Positions 1 to 7,799 are shown, counted from the stretch's first letter. The stretch: 64,000 bases of DNA from 3107 sp001483205 (GCA_964291375.2 OZ219809.1:1736001-1800000), one strand, 5' to 3'. The notes: generated by a model not told the origin, from the letters alone. Program-made: numbers and translations.

Positions 1-2
1 AG

Positions 3-152
3 GTCAATGGCGGCTTTGCCCGCGCGGCGCGCAACATCGAAGGTCTTGATGTGCTGCCGTCGGCGGGCGCGAATGTCTATGACATCCTGCGGCGTGACAC
101 GCTGGTGCTCACAAAGGCAGGGGTCGAAGCACTGGAGGCACGGCTGAGATGA
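3..152 (+). CDS. rplD: 50S ribosomal protein L4 (uL4), 3' end
   Basis: The window opens inside this gene, and only about the last 49 residues plus stop are present, ending in LEARLR. The visible part (NIEGLDVLPSAGANVYDIL and a following RRDTLVLTK stretch) is the conserved C-terminal region of L4, which binds 23S rRNA and lines the exit tunnel. Its stop codon overlaps the start of the next gene in an ATGA arrangement, the usual sign of translational coupling in the S10 operon. The 5' part lies outside the window, so nothing can be said about its start or promoter. Confidence 0.93.
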   Translation, partial: VNGGFARAARNIEGLDVLPSAGANVYDILRRDTLVLTKAGVEALEARLR

Positions 153-445
153 GCGCGAAACCCGAACATTACGATGTGATCCGCAAACCGGTGATCACCG
201 AGAAATCGACCATGGCCTCAGAAGGGGGCGCGATTGTCTTTGAGGTGGACATTTCCGCCAGCAAGCCGCGCATCCGGGAGGCCGTCGAAAGCCTGTTCGG
301 TGTCAAGGTGAAGGCGGTCAACACCACCATCACCAAGGGCAAGGTCAAGCGGTTCCGGGGGCGACCCGGCAGGCGCAAGGATGTGAAGAAGGCCTATGTG
401 ACCCTGGAAGAGGGAAACACTATCGACGTGACCACCGGTCTCTGA
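149..445 (+). CDS. rplW: 50S ribosomal protein L23 (uL23)
   Basis: This 98-residue protein is the normal size for bacterial L23. It starts MSAKPEHYDVIRKPVITEKS, where the IRKPVITEKS stretch is the family hallmark, and it contains the basic loop KGKVKRFRGRPGRRKD that contacts 23S rRNA. L23 sits at the tunnel exit and is the docking site for trigger factor and SRP. The ATG overlaps the rplD stop by four bases. A GC-rich gap of about 155 bases follows before rplB, which is wide for this operon. Confidence 0.97.
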   Translation: MSAKPEHYDVIRKPVITEKSTMASEGGAIVFEVDISASKPRIREAVESLFGVKVKAVNTTITKGKVKRFRGRPGRRKDVKKAYVTLEEGNTIDVTTGL

Positions 446-601
446 TAGGTATCCGCGAATCTGCCCCCGCCCCCCAAGTGTGTCCGGGGCGCGTTCGGGC
501 TTTGGCAAACAGGGGGGTGGCCCCCCGGAAAACGGCCCGCCTTCGGGGGGCTTTGACGATAAGGGGTTCAGGCCCCGACAGCGAAACGGAAGACAGAAAG
601 C
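446..601 (+). other. GC-rich intergenic gap between rplW and rplB
   Basis: This stretch holds no convincing ORF. It contains runs of C and G and several short self-complementary GC segments around 520-560 (a CCCCCC/GGGGGG-type pairing and a CCGCCTTCGGGGGG segment) that could form structure in the operon transcript. There is no T-run, so I do not call a terminator. AGACAGAAAGC precedes the rplB ATG as a weak ribosome binding region. Confidence 0.4.
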
Positions 602-1444
602 ATGGCACTCAAGTCGTATAAACCGACGACGCCGGGCCAGCGCGGGCTGGTGCTGATCGACCGTTCGGAGCTTTGGAAAGGGCGTCCGGTCAAATCCCTC
701 TCTGAGGGGTTGTCCAAAAAGGGCGGTCGGAACAACGCCGGACGGATCACCCAGCGCCGCCGGGGTGGTGGGGCGAAACGTCTATATCGCATCATCGATT
801 TCAAACGCCGCAAGTTCGGCGTTGATGGCACCGTCGAGCGGATCGAATATGATCCGAACCGCACCGCCTTTATCGCGCTGATCCGATATGAGGACGGCGA
901 GCGGGCCTATATCATTGCCCCGCAGCGCCTTGGCATCGGCGACCGGGTTGTCTCTGGCGAGAAAGTTGACATCAAGCCCGGCAACGCCATGCCGTTCACC
1001 GGGATGCCCATCGGCACCATCGTCCACAATATCGAGATGAAGCCGGGCAAGGGCGGGCAGATCGCCCGCGCCGCTGGCGGCTATGCTCAGTTTGTCGGTC
1101 GTGACGGCGGTTATGCCCAGATACGGCTGTCCTCGGGAGAGCTGCGCATGGTCCGTCAGGAGTGCATGGCGACCGTCGGCGCGGTCTCAAATTCCGACAA
1201 CGCCAACCAGAATCTCGGCAAGGCCGGGCGCAACCGTCATCTGGGCAAGCGGCCATCGGTGCGCGGCGTCGTGATGAACCCGATTGACCACCCCCATGGC
1301 GGCGGCGAGGGCCGCACATCGGGCGGGCGTCACCCGGTCACCCCTTGGGGCAAGCCGACCAAGGGCGCGCGCACCCGCAACACCAACAAGGCGTCGCAAA
1401 AGCTGATCATCCGCTCGCGTCACGCCAAGAAGAAGGGGCGCTAG
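602..1444 (+). CDS. rplB: 50S ribosomal protein L2 (uL2)
   Basis: At 280 residues this is full-length L2, the large-subunit protein closest to the peptidyl-transferase centre and needed for subunit association. The N-terminal half carries the OB-fold region (FKRRKFGVDGTVERIEYDPN). The C-terminal half has the SH3-like domain with the nearly invariant VRGVVMNPIDHPHGGGEGR stretch, whose histidine is the family's key residue. The tail is basic (KLIIRSRHAKKKGR). rpsS starts three bases after its stop, so the two are surely co-transcribed. Confidence 0.98.
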   Translation: MALKSYKPTTPGQRGLVLIDRSELWKGRPVKSLSEGLSKKGGRNNAGRITQRRRGGGAKRLYRIIDFKRRKFGVDGTVERIEYDPNRTAFIALIRYEDGERAYIIAPQRLGIGDRVVSGEKVDIKPGNAMPFTGMPIGTIVHNIEMKPGKGGQIARAAGGYAQFVGRDGGYAQIRLSSGELRMVRQECMATVGAVSNSDNANQNLGKAGRNRHLGKRPSVRGVVMNPIDHPHGGGEGRTSGGRHPVTPWGKPTKGARTRNTNKASQKLIIRSRHAKKKGR

Positions 1445-1447
1445 AGA

Positions 1448-1726
1448 ATGGCACGCTCTGTATGGAAAGGGCCTTTCGTTGACCCGCATGTGCTGAAAAA
1501 GGCAGAGGCGGCGCGGGAGTCCGGGCGCAATGACGTGATCAGGATATGGTCGCGGCGCTCGACCATCCTGCCGCAGTTCGTCGGCCTGACCTTCGGCGTC
1601 TACAACGGCAGAAAGCATATCCCGGTGTCTGTCACCGAAGAGATGATCGGCCAGAAATTCGGCGAATACTCTCCGACGCGAACCTACTACGGTCATGCGG
1701 CGGACAAGAAGGCAAAGCGGAGGTAA
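1448..1726 (+). CDS. rpsS: 30S ribosomal protein S19 (uS19)
   Basis: The protein is 92 residues, the standard S19 size. The opening ARSVWKGPFVDPHVLKK and the central IRIWSRRSTILPQFVGLTF are classic S19 sequence, followed by NGRKHIPVSVTEEMIGQKFG. S19 lies in the small-subunit head, pairs with S13 and contacts 16S rRNA helix 42 and the A-site finger. It sits in the expected L2-S19-L22-S3 order, with short gaps on both sides. Confidence 0.98.
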   Translation: MARSVWKGPFVDPHVLKKAEAARESGRNDVIRIWSRRSTILPQFVGLTFGVYNGRKHIPVSVTEEMIGQKFGEYSPTRTYYGHAADKKAKRR

Positions 1727-1731
1727 GCGTT

Positions 1732-2112
1732 ATGGGAAAAGAGAAAAACCCCCGCCGCGTCGCTGAAAACGAAGCAATGGCGAAAACCCGGATGCTGCGT
1801 GTCTCGCCGCAGAAGCTCAATCTGGTTGCGGCGATGATCCGTGGCAAGACTGTGGGCAAGGCCCTGTCGGACCTGAGCTTTTCCAAACGCCGGATTGCCG
1901 GGGACGTGAAGAAATGCCTTCAGTCCGCGATTGCCAATGCCGAGAACAACCACGATCTGGATGTGGATGAGCTGATCGTTGCCGAGGCTTTTGTCGGCAA
2001 GAATCTGGTGATGAAGCGGGGCCGTCCGCGCGCCCGTGGCCGGTTTGGTCCGCTCAGAAAACCGTTTTCCGAACTTACCATCAAGCTGCGTCAGGCAGAG
2101 GAGCACGCCTAA
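1732..2112 (+). CDS. rplV: 50S ribosomal protein L22 (uL22)
   Basis: I place the start at the ATG giving MGKEKNPRRVAENEAMAKTR, preceded by a GGAGG-like site at the end of rpsS, for a 126-residue product. The core LRVSPQKLNLVAAMIRGK and the C-terminal RGRPRARGRFGP region (the beta-hairpin that reaches into the exit tunnel and is where macrolide-resistance changes occur in other bacteria) identify L22. The TAA stop overlaps the rpsC ATG by one base. A longer in-frame extension exists upstream but runs through rpsS in another frame and is not real. Confidence 0.97.
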   Translation: MGKEKNPRRVAENEAMAKTRMLRVSPQKLNLVAAMIRGKTVGKALSDLSFSKRRIAGDVKKCLQSAIANAENNHDLDVDELIVAEAFVGKNLVMKRGRPRARGRFGPLRKPFSELTIKLRQAEEHA

Positions 2113-2819
2113 TGGGGCAGAAAGTCAATCCGATCGGGATGCGCCTTCAGGTGAACCGCACCTGGGACAGCCGCTGGTATGCCACCGCCAGGAATTACGG
2201 TGATCTGCTGCTGGAAGACATCAGGATACGCGAATTTATCCGCGAAAAGTGCAAGCAGGCCGGGGTCAGCCGGGTGATCATCGAACGCCCGCACAAGAAA
2301 TGCCGGGTGACGATTCACACCGCCCGCCCCGGCGTGATCATCGGCAAGAAAGGCGCGGACATCGAAAACCTGCGCCGGAAAATCGCCGACATCACCGAGA
2401 GCGAACTGCACCTGAATATCGTTGAGGTCCGCAAGCCGGAGCTTGACGCGCAACTGGTCGCCGAGAGCATTGCCCAGCAGCTTGAGCGCCGGGTGTCTTT
2501 CCGCCGGGCGATGAAGCGGGCGGTGCAGAACTCGATGCGCATGGGGGCCGAGGGCATCCGTGTGAATGTCGCGGGGCGTCTGGGCGGGGTCGAGATCGCG
2601 CGGACCGAATGGTATCGTGAGGGCCGCGTGCCGCTGCACACCCTGCGCTCTGACATTGACTATGCACGGGCCGAGGCCATGACCGCCTATGGCGTCATCG
2701 GCGTCAAGGTGTGGATATTCAAGGGCGAGATCATGGAGCACGACCCGCAGGCACGTGACCGCAAGGCGCAGGAGCTTCAGGATGGCCCGGCCCCGCGCGG
2801 TGCCGCTGGCCGCCGCTGA
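2112..2819 (+). CDS. rpsC: 30S ribosomal protein S3 (uS3)
   Basis: This 235-residue S3 opens MGQKVNPIGMRLQVNRTWDS, the usual N-terminus. It carries a type II KH RNA-binding domain with the GxxG loop (PGVIIGKKGADIENLRRKI, about residues 73-91) and the C-terminal S3 domain (RVNVAGRLGGVEIARTEWY). S3 forms the mRNA entry site with S4 and S5. The C-terminus is a short Gly/Ala/Arg-rich tail, common in alphaproteobacteria. Confidence 0.98.
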   Translation: MGQKVNPIGMRLQVNRTWDSRWYATARNYGDLLLEDIRIREFIREKCKQAGVSRVIIERPHKKCRVTIHTARPGVIIGKKGADIENLRRKIADITESELHLNIVEVRKPELDAQLVAESIAQQLERRVSFRRAMKRAVQNSMRMGAEGIRVNVAGRLGGVEIARTEWYREGRVPLHTLRSDIDYARAEAMTAYGVIGVKVWIFKGEIMEHDPQARDRKAQELQDGPAPRGAAGRR

Positions 2820-2831
2820 GGAGAGAAAGAG

Positions 2832-3245
2832 ATGCTTCAGCCAAAGATCACCAAATTCCGCAAGGTGCATAAGGGCCGTATCCGGGGCGAGGCCAAGGGC
2901 GGCTCTGCGCTCAATTTCGGTTCCTTCGGCCTGAAGGCAATTCGGCCAGAGCGGATAACCGCGCGCCAGATCGAGGCCGCCCGCCGGGCGATGACCCGCC
3001 ACATGAAGCGGCAGGGGCGGGTCTGGATCAGGATATTCCCCGATACCCCCGTGACCTCAAAACCCACCGAGGTGCGGATGGGCAAGGGCAAGGGGTCTGT
3101 CGATTTCTGGGCCGCCAGGGTAAAACCGGGGCGCGTCATGTTCGAGATTGACGGGGTTGCCGAATCTGTGGCAAGAGAGGCCCTTCGCCTTGCGGCGATG
3201 AAACTGCCGATCAAGACCCGGATCGTTGCGCGCGAGGACTGGTAA
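2832..3245 (+). CDS. rplP: 50S ribosomal protein L16 (uL16)
   Basis: The protein is 137 residues, as expected. It begins MLQPKITKFRKVHKGRIRG and contains the conserved KPTEVRMGKGKGSVDFWAA loop near the A-site tRNA, which includes the arginine hydroxylated by YcfD in other bacteria. GAGGAGAGAAAG just upstream is a strong ribosome binding site. L16 helps organise the A site and the central protuberance. A 117-base gap follows before rpmC. Confidence 0.98.
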   Translation: MLQPKITKFRKVHKGRIRGEAKGGSALNFGSFGLKAIRPERITARQIEAARRAMTRHMKRQGRVWIRIFPDTPVTSKPTEVRMGKGKGSVDFWAARVKPGRVMFEIDGVAESVAREALRLAAMKLPIKTRIVAREDW

Positions 3246-3362
3246 GGTTTCCTGCCACCCCCGGCGCTGATCAGGGCGGCGGGCGGTAGGAATGGATTTG
3301 CTCCACCGGGATCAGGGTGACCTGTCAGGGCCCTCCGGTGATGTAACGGAAGGATAGCGGCA

Positions 3363-3566
3363 ATGAACGCCCAGGAGTTGAGACAGAAAACCCCGGACCA
3401 GTTGCGCGAACAACTGGCGGGCCTGAAGAAAGAGGCGTTTAACCTGCGCTTTCAACAGGCCACCGGGCAGCTTGAAAACACCGCCCGGATGCGTGCCGTG
3501 CGTCGGGATGCCGCGCGCGTCAAAACGATTCTGAACCAGAAAGCCGCTGAAGCGGCTGCCGAATGA
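3363..3566 (+). CDS. rpmC: 50S ribosomal protein L29 (uL29)
   Basis: This 67-residue protein is L29. Its N-terminus is MNAQELRQKTPDQLREQLAG, and the helical-hairpin signature KKEAFNLRFQQATGQLENTA follows. L29 binds near L23 at the tunnel exit. The tail is alanine-rich (QKAAEAAAE). The GGAAGGATAGCGGCA upstream supports the ATG chosen. It is followed 16 bases later by rpsQ, the normal L29-S17 order. Confidence 0.97.
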   Translation: MNAQELRQKTPDQLREQLAGLKKEAFNLRFQQATGQLENTARMRAVRRDAARVKTILNQKAAEAAAE

Positions 3567-3582
3567 CAGGAGCCTGACGGAT

Positions 3583-3810
3583 ATGCCCAGACGTATTTTG
3601 CAAGGCACGGTGACCAGCGACACCAACGCGCAGACGGTCACCGTTTCGGTCGAGCGCCGCTTCAAGCACCCGGTTCTGCAAAAGACCATCCGCAAGTCCA
3701 AGAAATACCGCGCGCATGATGAAAACAACACGTTTGCGAAGGGGGACACCGTTCGCATCCGGGAATGTGCGCCGAAATCGAAAACCAAACGCTGGGAGGT
3801 GATTGCCTGA
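3583..3810 (+). CDS. rpsQ: 30S ribosomal protein S17 (uS17)
   Basis: The 75-residue product is a standard S17 OB-fold protein. It has MPRRILQGTVTSDTNAQTVT, the conserved VERRFKHPVLQKTIRKSKKY strand region, and the closing GDTVRIRECAPKSKTKRWEV. S17 binds 16S rRNA early in small-subunit assembly. AGGAGCCTGACGGAT precedes the ATG. An 82-base gap with no recognisable feature separates it from rplN. Confidence 0.98.
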   Translation: MPRRILQGTVTSDTNAQTVTVSVERRFKHPVLQKTIRKSKKYRAHDENNTFAKGDTVRIRECAPKSKTKRWEVIA

Positions 3811-3892
3811 GCATCAGGCATATCGCATTCCGGTTTGATCGAAACCTCGGGGCCAATGCCGTCAAGCGGTCCCACAGGTCGGGAGAAACCAC

Positions 3893-4261
3893 ATGATCCA
3901 GATGCAGACCAATCTGGATGTCGCTGACAACTCCGGCGCGCGCCGGGTGCAGTGCATCAAGGTTCTGGGCGGCTCCAGGCGCAAATACGCCTCTGTTGGT
4001 GACATCATCGTCGTCTCGGTCAAAGAGGCCATCCCGCGTGGCCGGGTGAAGAAGGGGGATGTCCGCAAGGCCGTCGTTGTGCGCACCGCCAAGGAAGTGC
4101 GGCGCGAAGACGGCACCGCCATCCGCTTTGACCGCAACGCCGCCGTGATCATCAACAACAATATGGAGCCGATCGGCACCCGTATCTTCGGGCCGGTGGT
4201 GCGGGAATTGCGGGCGAAGAACTTTATGAAGATCGTTTCGCTCGCCCCGGAGGTGCTGTGA
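3893..4261 (+). CDS. rplN: 50S ribosomal protein L14 (uL14)
   Basis: At 122 residues this is full-length L14: MIQMQTNLDVADNSGARRVQ at the start and the conserved ENNNM-like segment (AAVIINNNMEPIGTRIFGPV) in the second half. L14 bridges the subunits and binds RsfS in silencing. The final TGA overlaps the rplX start (GTGATG), so the two are translationally coupled. Confidence 0.98.
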   Translation: MIQMQTNLDVADNSGARRVQCIKVLGGSRRKYASVGDIIVVSVKEAIPRGRVKKGDVRKAVVVRTAKEVRREDGTAIRFDRNAAVIINNNMEPIGTRIFGPVVRELRAKNFMKIVSLAPEVL

Positions 4262-4566
4262 TGGCTGCAAAACTGAAAAAAGGCGATAAGGTCATCGTTC
4301 TGGCCGGCAAGGACAAGGGCCGGGAGGGCGAGATCGCCTCGGTCGATCCCAAATCCGGCAAGGCGGTGGTTGAGGGCGTGAATGTCGCCATTCGCCACAC
4401 CCGCCAGTCCCAGACCACTCAGGGGGGCCGCCTGCCCAAGGCGATGCCGGTTGATCTGTCGAATCTGGCGCTTGTGGACGGGAACGGTAAGGCGACCCGC
4501 GTCGGTTTCCGCCTTGAGGACGGCAAGAAGGTCCGTTACGCCAAAACCACCGGGGAGGCCGTCTGA
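4258..4566 (+). CDS. rplX: 50S ribosomal protein L24 (uL24)
   Basis: The product is 102 residues from the GTG at 4258, or 101 from the ATG at 4261, which I think is the likelier start. A KOW motif sits at the N-terminus (KGDKVIVLAGKDKGREGEI), followed by VEGVNVAIRHTRQSQTTQGG. L24 is an assembly initiator on 23S rRNA domain I. The stop overlaps rplE's start by one base, so rplN-rplX-rplE form a coupled run. Confidence 0.97.
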   Translation: MMAAKLKKGDKVIVLAGKDKGREGEIASVDPKSGKAVVEGVNVAIRHTRQSQTTQGGRLPKAMPVDLSNLALVDGNGKATRVGFRLEDGKKVRYAKTTGEAV

Positions 4567-5126
4567 TGCTTGACGCACAAACCTATACCCCGCGTCTGAA
4601 GGCGCTCTACCGCGACACTATCCGCGCCGCCATGAAGGAAGAATTCGGCTACGGGAACGACATGCAGATCCCGAAGCTCGACAAGATCGTCCTGAACATG
4701 GGTGTCGGCGAGGCGGTGAAGGACTCCAAAAAGATCAAGACCGCGCAGGCAGACCTGACCCTGATCGCCGGTCAACACGCCGTCATCACTACGGCCAGAA
4801 AGTCGATTGCCGGTTTCAGGCTGCGCGAGGGAATGTCGGTTGGGGTGAAAGTGACCCTGCGCGGTGACCGGATGTATGAGTTTCTGGACCGTCTGATCAC
4901 CATCGCGCTGCCGCGTGTGCGCGATTTTCGCGGCGTGAAGGGCACGGCATTCGATGGCCGGGGCAACTATGCCATGGGTCTGAAAGAGCATATCGTCTTT
5001 CCGGAGATCGACTTTGACAAGGTTGATGAGGTCCGGGGTATGGACATCGTGATCGGCACCACCGCAAGGACCGACGCGGAAGCCAGGGCGTTGCTGAAGC
5101 ATTTCAACATGCCGTTCAGGGCGTGA
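4566..5126 (+). CDS. rplE: 50S ribosomal protein L5 (uL5)
   Basis: This is L5 at 186 residues, a little longer than the E. coli protein, as is common in alphaproteobacteria. Diagnostic segments are IPKLDKIVLNMGVGEAVKDS, TTARKSIAGFRLREGMSVGV, RDFRGVKGTAFDGRGNYAMG and FPEIDFDKVDEVRGMDIVI. L5 binds 5S rRNA in the central protuberance. CCCGCGGGAAGGAACC lies between it and rpsN. Confidence 0.98.
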   Translation: MLDAQTYTPRLKALYRDTIRAAMKEEFGYGNDMQIPKLDKIVLNMGVGEAVKDSKKIKTAQADLTLIAGQHAVITTARKSIAGFRLREGMSVGVKVTLRGDRMYEFLDRLITIALPRVRDFRGVKGTAFDGRGNYAMGLKEHIVFPEIDFDKVDEVRGMDIVIGTTARTDAEARALLKHFNMPFRA

Positions 5127-5150
5127 ACCTGCGGGAAGGAACCTAAGGAT

Positions 5151-5456
5151 ATGGCGAAGAAAGCAATGGTCGAGCGCGAACTCAGGCGCATGAGGCTGGT
5201 GAAGAAATACGCCGCCCGCCGTGCGGCCCTGAAAGAGATCGCGAATGATGAAAACCGCCCGATGGAAGAGCGCTTTAAGGCCCGCCTGAAACTGGCGCAA
5301 CTGCCGCGCAACAGCTCTGCCACGCGCATTCACAACCGTTGCCAGCTTACCGGGCGGCCCCATGGCTATTACCGCAAGCTCAAGGTCTCGCGGATCGCAC
5401 TGCGCGAGCTTGGCTCTGCCGGTCAGGCCCCCGGTCTGGTGAAATCGAGCTGGTAA
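5151..5456 (+). CDS. rpsN: 30S ribosomal protein S14 (uS14), zinc-free form
   Basis: The protein is 101 residues and has the C-terminal S14 core NRCQLTGRPHGYYRKLKVSR. It lacks the paired CxxC cysteines of the zinc-binding form, so it is the long zinc-independent type usual in proteobacteria. S14 lies in the small-subunit head. AAGGAACCTAAGGAT upstream supports the start. rpsH follows after a 17-base gap with its own GGAG site. Confidence 0.98.
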   Translation: MAKKAMVERELRRMRLVKKYAARRAALKEIANDENRPMEERFKARLKLAQLPRNSSATRIHNRCQLTGRPHGYYRKLKVSRIALRELGSAGQAPGLVKSSW

Positions 5457-5473
5457 AAGAGGAGACCCGAGCG

Positions 5474-5866
5474 ATGAATGATCCTCTCGGCGATATGCTG
5501 ACCCGCATCCGCAATGCCCAGATGCGCGGCAAGTCCACCGTCATCACCCCGGCGTCGAAACTGCGCGCCTGGGTTCTGGATGTGCTGGCCGACGAAGGGT
5601 ATATCCGCGGGTATGCGAAAACATCCGGGGCCAACGGCCACCCGGCGATTGAGATCGGCCTGAAATACCATAATGGCGCGCCGGTTATCCGCGAACTGAA
5701 GCGGGTGTCGAAACCCGGACGGCGGGTCTATTCGGGATCAAAGGATATTCCGCAGGTGCGTCAGGGCCTTGGTGTTTCCATTGTCTCGACCCCGAAGGGC
5801 GTCATGTCGGACGCCGCCGCGCGCGCTGCCAATGTCGGCGGCGAAGTGCTCTGCCAGGTGTTCTAG
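5474..5866 (+). CDS. rpsH: 30S ribosomal protein S8 (uS8)
   Basis: I start at the ATG giving MNDPLGDMLTRIRNAQMRGK (130 residues), which has AGAGGAGACC just upstream. An upstream in-frame extension overlaps rpsN and is not supported. The C-terminal QGLGVSIVSTPKGVMSDAAA is the S8 signature. S8 binds the central domain of 16S rRNA and in E. coli also represses the spc operon by binding its mRNA. Whether that feedback exists here cannot be read from the sequence. Confidence 0.97.
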   Translation: MNDPLGDMLTRIRNAQMRGKSTVITPASKLRAWVLDVLADEGYIRGYAKTSGANGHPAIEIGLKYHNGAPVIRELKRVSKPGRRVYSGSKDIPQVRQGLGVSIVSTPKGVMSDAAARAANVGGEVLCQVF

Positions 5867-5877
5867 GAGGACAGCGC

Positions 5878-6411
5878 ATGTCTCGTATTGGCAAGAAACC
5901 GGTCGGGCTGCCCTCGGGTGTCAGCGCATCCGTGTCCGGCCAGACCGTCGAGGTGAAAGGCCCGAAAGGTGTCCGCAGCTTTACCGCGACCGATGATGTG
6001 ACCATCACCGTCGGCCAGGACGCGGTGAATGTCGAGCCGCGCGGCACCTCCAAGCGCGCCCGTCAGCAATGGGGCATGTCGCGGACCATGATCGCCAATC
6101 TGGTGACCGGCGTGACCGCAGGGTTCAGAAAGTCGCTCGAAATCCGCGGGGTGGGGTATCGCGCCCAGATGCAGGGCAATATTCTGAAGCTGAACCTCGG
6201 TCTGTCCCATGACGTGGAATATGTCGCGCCCGAGGGCATCAGCGTGAGTGTGCCGAAACCGACCGAAATCGTCGTCGAGGGCATTGACGAACAAAAGGTC
6301 GGCCAGGTTGCCGCGAACATTCGCGAATGGCGCAGGCCCGAACCCTACAAGGGCAAGGGCATCCGCTATGCGGGCGAACATATCTTCATCAAAGAAGGCA
6401 AGAAGAAGTAG
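5878..6411 (+). CDS. rplF: 50S ribosomal protein L6 (uL6)
   Basis: This 177-residue protein is full-length L6 with two related RNA-binding domains: MSRIGKKPVGLPSGVSASVS at the start and the C-terminal signature PEPYKGKGIRYAGEHIFIKE. L6 sits near the sarcin-ricin loop. TAGGAGGACAGCGC before the ATG is a near-ideal ribosome binding site that also overlaps the rpsH stop. Confidence 0.98.
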   Translation: MSRIGKKPVGLPSGVSASVSGQTVEVKGPKGVRSFTATDDVTITVGQDAVNVEPRGTSKRARQQWGMSRTMIANLVTGVTAGFRKSLEIRGVGYRAQMQGNILKLNLGLSHDVEYVAPEGISVSVPKPTEIVVEGIDEQKVGQVAANIREWRRPEPYKGKGIRYAGEHIFIKEGKKK

Positions 6412-6422
6412 GAACGTATAAG

Positions 6423-6782
6423 ATGGCAAGCAGCAAACGGGATATGTTTCTGAAACGCCGCCTGCGCGTTCGGAACAAACTGCGGAAGTCGAACGCCGGG
6501 CGGGTGCGCCTGTCGGTCCACCGCTCGAACAGGAACATCAGTGCGCAACTGATTGATGACGCCTTGGGCAGAACCCTTGCCTCGGCCTCTTCGCTGGAAA
6601 AGGCATTGGGCGCGGATGGCGGCGGCAATATCGAAACGGCGGCCAAAGTCGGGGCGGCCATCGCCGAACGCGCGGCCAAGGCCGGTGTCGGGGATTGCTA
6701 TTTCGACCGGGGCGGCTTTCTGTTTCACGGGCGGGTGAAGGCGCTGGCCGATGCCGCCCGTGAAGGCGGCCTGAAATTCTAG
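6423..6782 (+). CDS. rplR: 50S ribosomal protein L18 (uL18)
   Basis: The ATG at 6423 gives a 119-residue protein, the standard length. The basic N-terminus (KRRLRVRNKLRKSNAGRVRL) and the segment FDRGGFLFHGRVKALADAAR are typical of L18, a 5S rRNA-binding protein of the central protuberance. The upstream sequence is weak as a ribosome binding site (GGAACGTATAAG), so coupling to rplF probably helps. rpsE follows within eight bases. Confidence 0.97.
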   Translation: MASSKRDMFLKRRLRVRNKLRKSNAGRVRLSVHRSNRNISAQLIDDALGRTLASASSLEKALGADGGGNIETAAKVGAAIAERAAKAGVGDCYFDRGGFLFHGRVKALADAAREGGLKF

Positions 6783-6789
6783 GGAGACG

Positions 6790-7422
6790 ATGACAATGGC
6801 AGAACGTGAAAATCGCCGGGGTGGTCGCCGCGAGCGTGAGGACGCGCCGGAATTTGCTGATCGTCTCGTCGCGATCAACCGGGTGTCGAAAACCGTGAAG
6901 GGCGGCAAGCGCTTTGGCTTTGCGGCCCTTGTGGTGGTCGGCGATCAGAAGGGCCGGGTGGGTTTCGGCAACGGCAAGGCCAAGGAAGTGCCTGAGGCCA
7001 TCCGCAAGGCCACCGAACAGGCAAAGCGCGCCATGGTCCGGGTGCCGCTGCGCGAGGGCCGGACGCTGCACCATGACATCGAGGGCCGCCATGGGGCGGG
7101 CAAGGTGGTCATGCGCACCGCGCCGCAGGGCACCGGGATCATCGCCGGTGGCCCGATGCGGGCGGTGTTCGAGATGCTGGGCGTGCAGGATGTGGTCGCC
7201 AAGTCGATCGGCTCGCAGAACCCCTATAACATGATCCGCGCCACCCTGAACGGGCTGGCGAAAGAGGCAAGCCCGCGCATGGTGGCCCAGCGCCGGGGCA
7301 AGAAGGTGGCCGACATCCTGCCGAAAGAGGCCGCGCCTGCTGTTGCTGTTGCCGCCCCTGAAGCGCCTGTCGCCGCCGATGTGCCTGCCGGGGCCGCCGC
7401 GCCCGCTGTGGCCGAGACGTAA
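6790..7422 (+). CDS. rpsE: 30S ribosomal protein S5 (uS5) with Ala/Pro-rich C-terminal tail
   Basis: Two ATGs are possible (6790, or 6796 giving MAERENRRGGRRERED); AGGGAGACG fits both. The S5 double-stranded-RNA-binding fold (DRLVAINRVSKTVKGGKRFG) and C-terminal lobe (GTGIIAGGPMRAVFEMLGV) are intact, including the fidelity-related loop. The protein is 210 residues, longer than the usual ~165, because the last ~35 residues are low-complexity Ala/Pro/Val sequence. Such tails occur in some alphaproteobacterial S5 proteins. Confidence 0.97.
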   Translation: MTMAERENRRGGRREREDAPEFADRLVAINRVSKTVKGGKRFGFAALVVVGDQKGRVGFGNGKAKEVPEAIRKATEQAKRAMVRVPLREGRTLHHDIEGRHGAGKVVMRTAPQGTGIIAGGPMRAVFEMLGVQDVVAKSIGSQNPYNMIRATLNGLAKEASPRMVAQRRGKKVADILPKEAAPAVAVAAPEAPVAADVPAGAAAPAVAET

Positions 7423-7433
7423 GGAGACCGGGT

Positions 7434-7622
7434 ATGGCAAAAACCATCGTCATCAGGCAGATCGGTTCCCCGATTCGCCGTCCGGCCAAACAGCGGGCGA
7501 CGCTGATCGGCCTTGGCCTCAACCGGATGCACCGTGTGCGGGAACTGGAAGACACGCCCAGCATCCGGGGCATGGTCAACAGCATTCCGCATCTGGTGGA
7601 GATCGTCGAGGAACGCGGCTGA
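7434..7622 (+). CDS. rpmD: 50S ribosomal protein L30 (uL30)
   Basis: The 62-residue protein contains the L30 core IRQIGSPIRRPAKQRATLIG and the LNRMHRVRELEDTPSIRGMV segment. AAGGAGACCGGGT precedes the ATG. It is the last ribosomal gene here. In most bacteria rplO and secY follow at once, but here hemF follows after about 200 bases of repeat-containing sequence, so the operon is interrupted or ends at this point. Confidence 0.97.
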   Translation: MAKTIVIRQIGSPIRRPAKQRATLIGLGLNRMHRVRELEDTPSIRGMVNSIPHLVEIVEERG

Positions 7623-7632
7623 TCTTTGCCAC

Positions 7633-7666
7633 GGGGCGCGCGCCACGCCACCCCATTGAGGGGTGA
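7633..7666 (+). repeat. Interspersed intergenic repeat R1, copy 1
   Basis: This 34-base segment (GGGGCGCGCGCCACGCCA then CCCCATTGAGGGGTGA) recurs at 30416-30449 with one mismatch. It contains the palindromic GGCGCGCGCC and a CCCCATTGAGGGG mini-hairpin. Both copies lie between genes. It may be part of a larger modular intergenic element together with repeat R2 downstream. Confidence 0.7.
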
Positions 7667-7677
7667 GGCCCGTCTCG

Positions 7678-7700
7678 GAAACGGTCCGGGGGACCGTTTC
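7678..7700 (+). terminator. Perfect 10-bp hairpin after rpmD, possible terminator
   Basis: GAAACGGTCC and GGACCGTTTC form a perfect 10-bp stem with a GGG loop, 56 bases past the rpmD stop. There is no T-run after it, so it is not a textbook intrinsic terminator. It could slow polymerase, protect the 3' end of the ribosomal transcript, or be part of the repeat element around it. Confidence 0.4.
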
Positions 7701-7734
7701 AGGGCCGAACGGGCGGAGCCCCAAAACGGCGCGG

Positions 7735-7799
7735 CCCGGTCTTGCGACCGGGCGGGAACAAGGCCGGGGCTTGGACTCAAAATTCGGGCGTCAGGCTAT
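7735..7799 (+). repeat. Interspersed intergenic repeat R2, copy 1
   Basis: This 65-base segment begins CCCGGTCTTGCGACCGGG, which is itself a 7-bp hairpin with a TTGC loop, and ends GTCAGGCTAT. A second copy of the same length lies at 39279-39343 with about eight mismatches and the hairpin fully kept. It ends just upstream of the hemF ribosome binding site, so it may lie in the hemF leader. Confidence 0.7.

Noticed and set aside
2109..3002. - strand ORF opposite rpsC-rplP
   Set aside because: It is antisense to certain ribosomal protein genes, and its product has no family resemblance.
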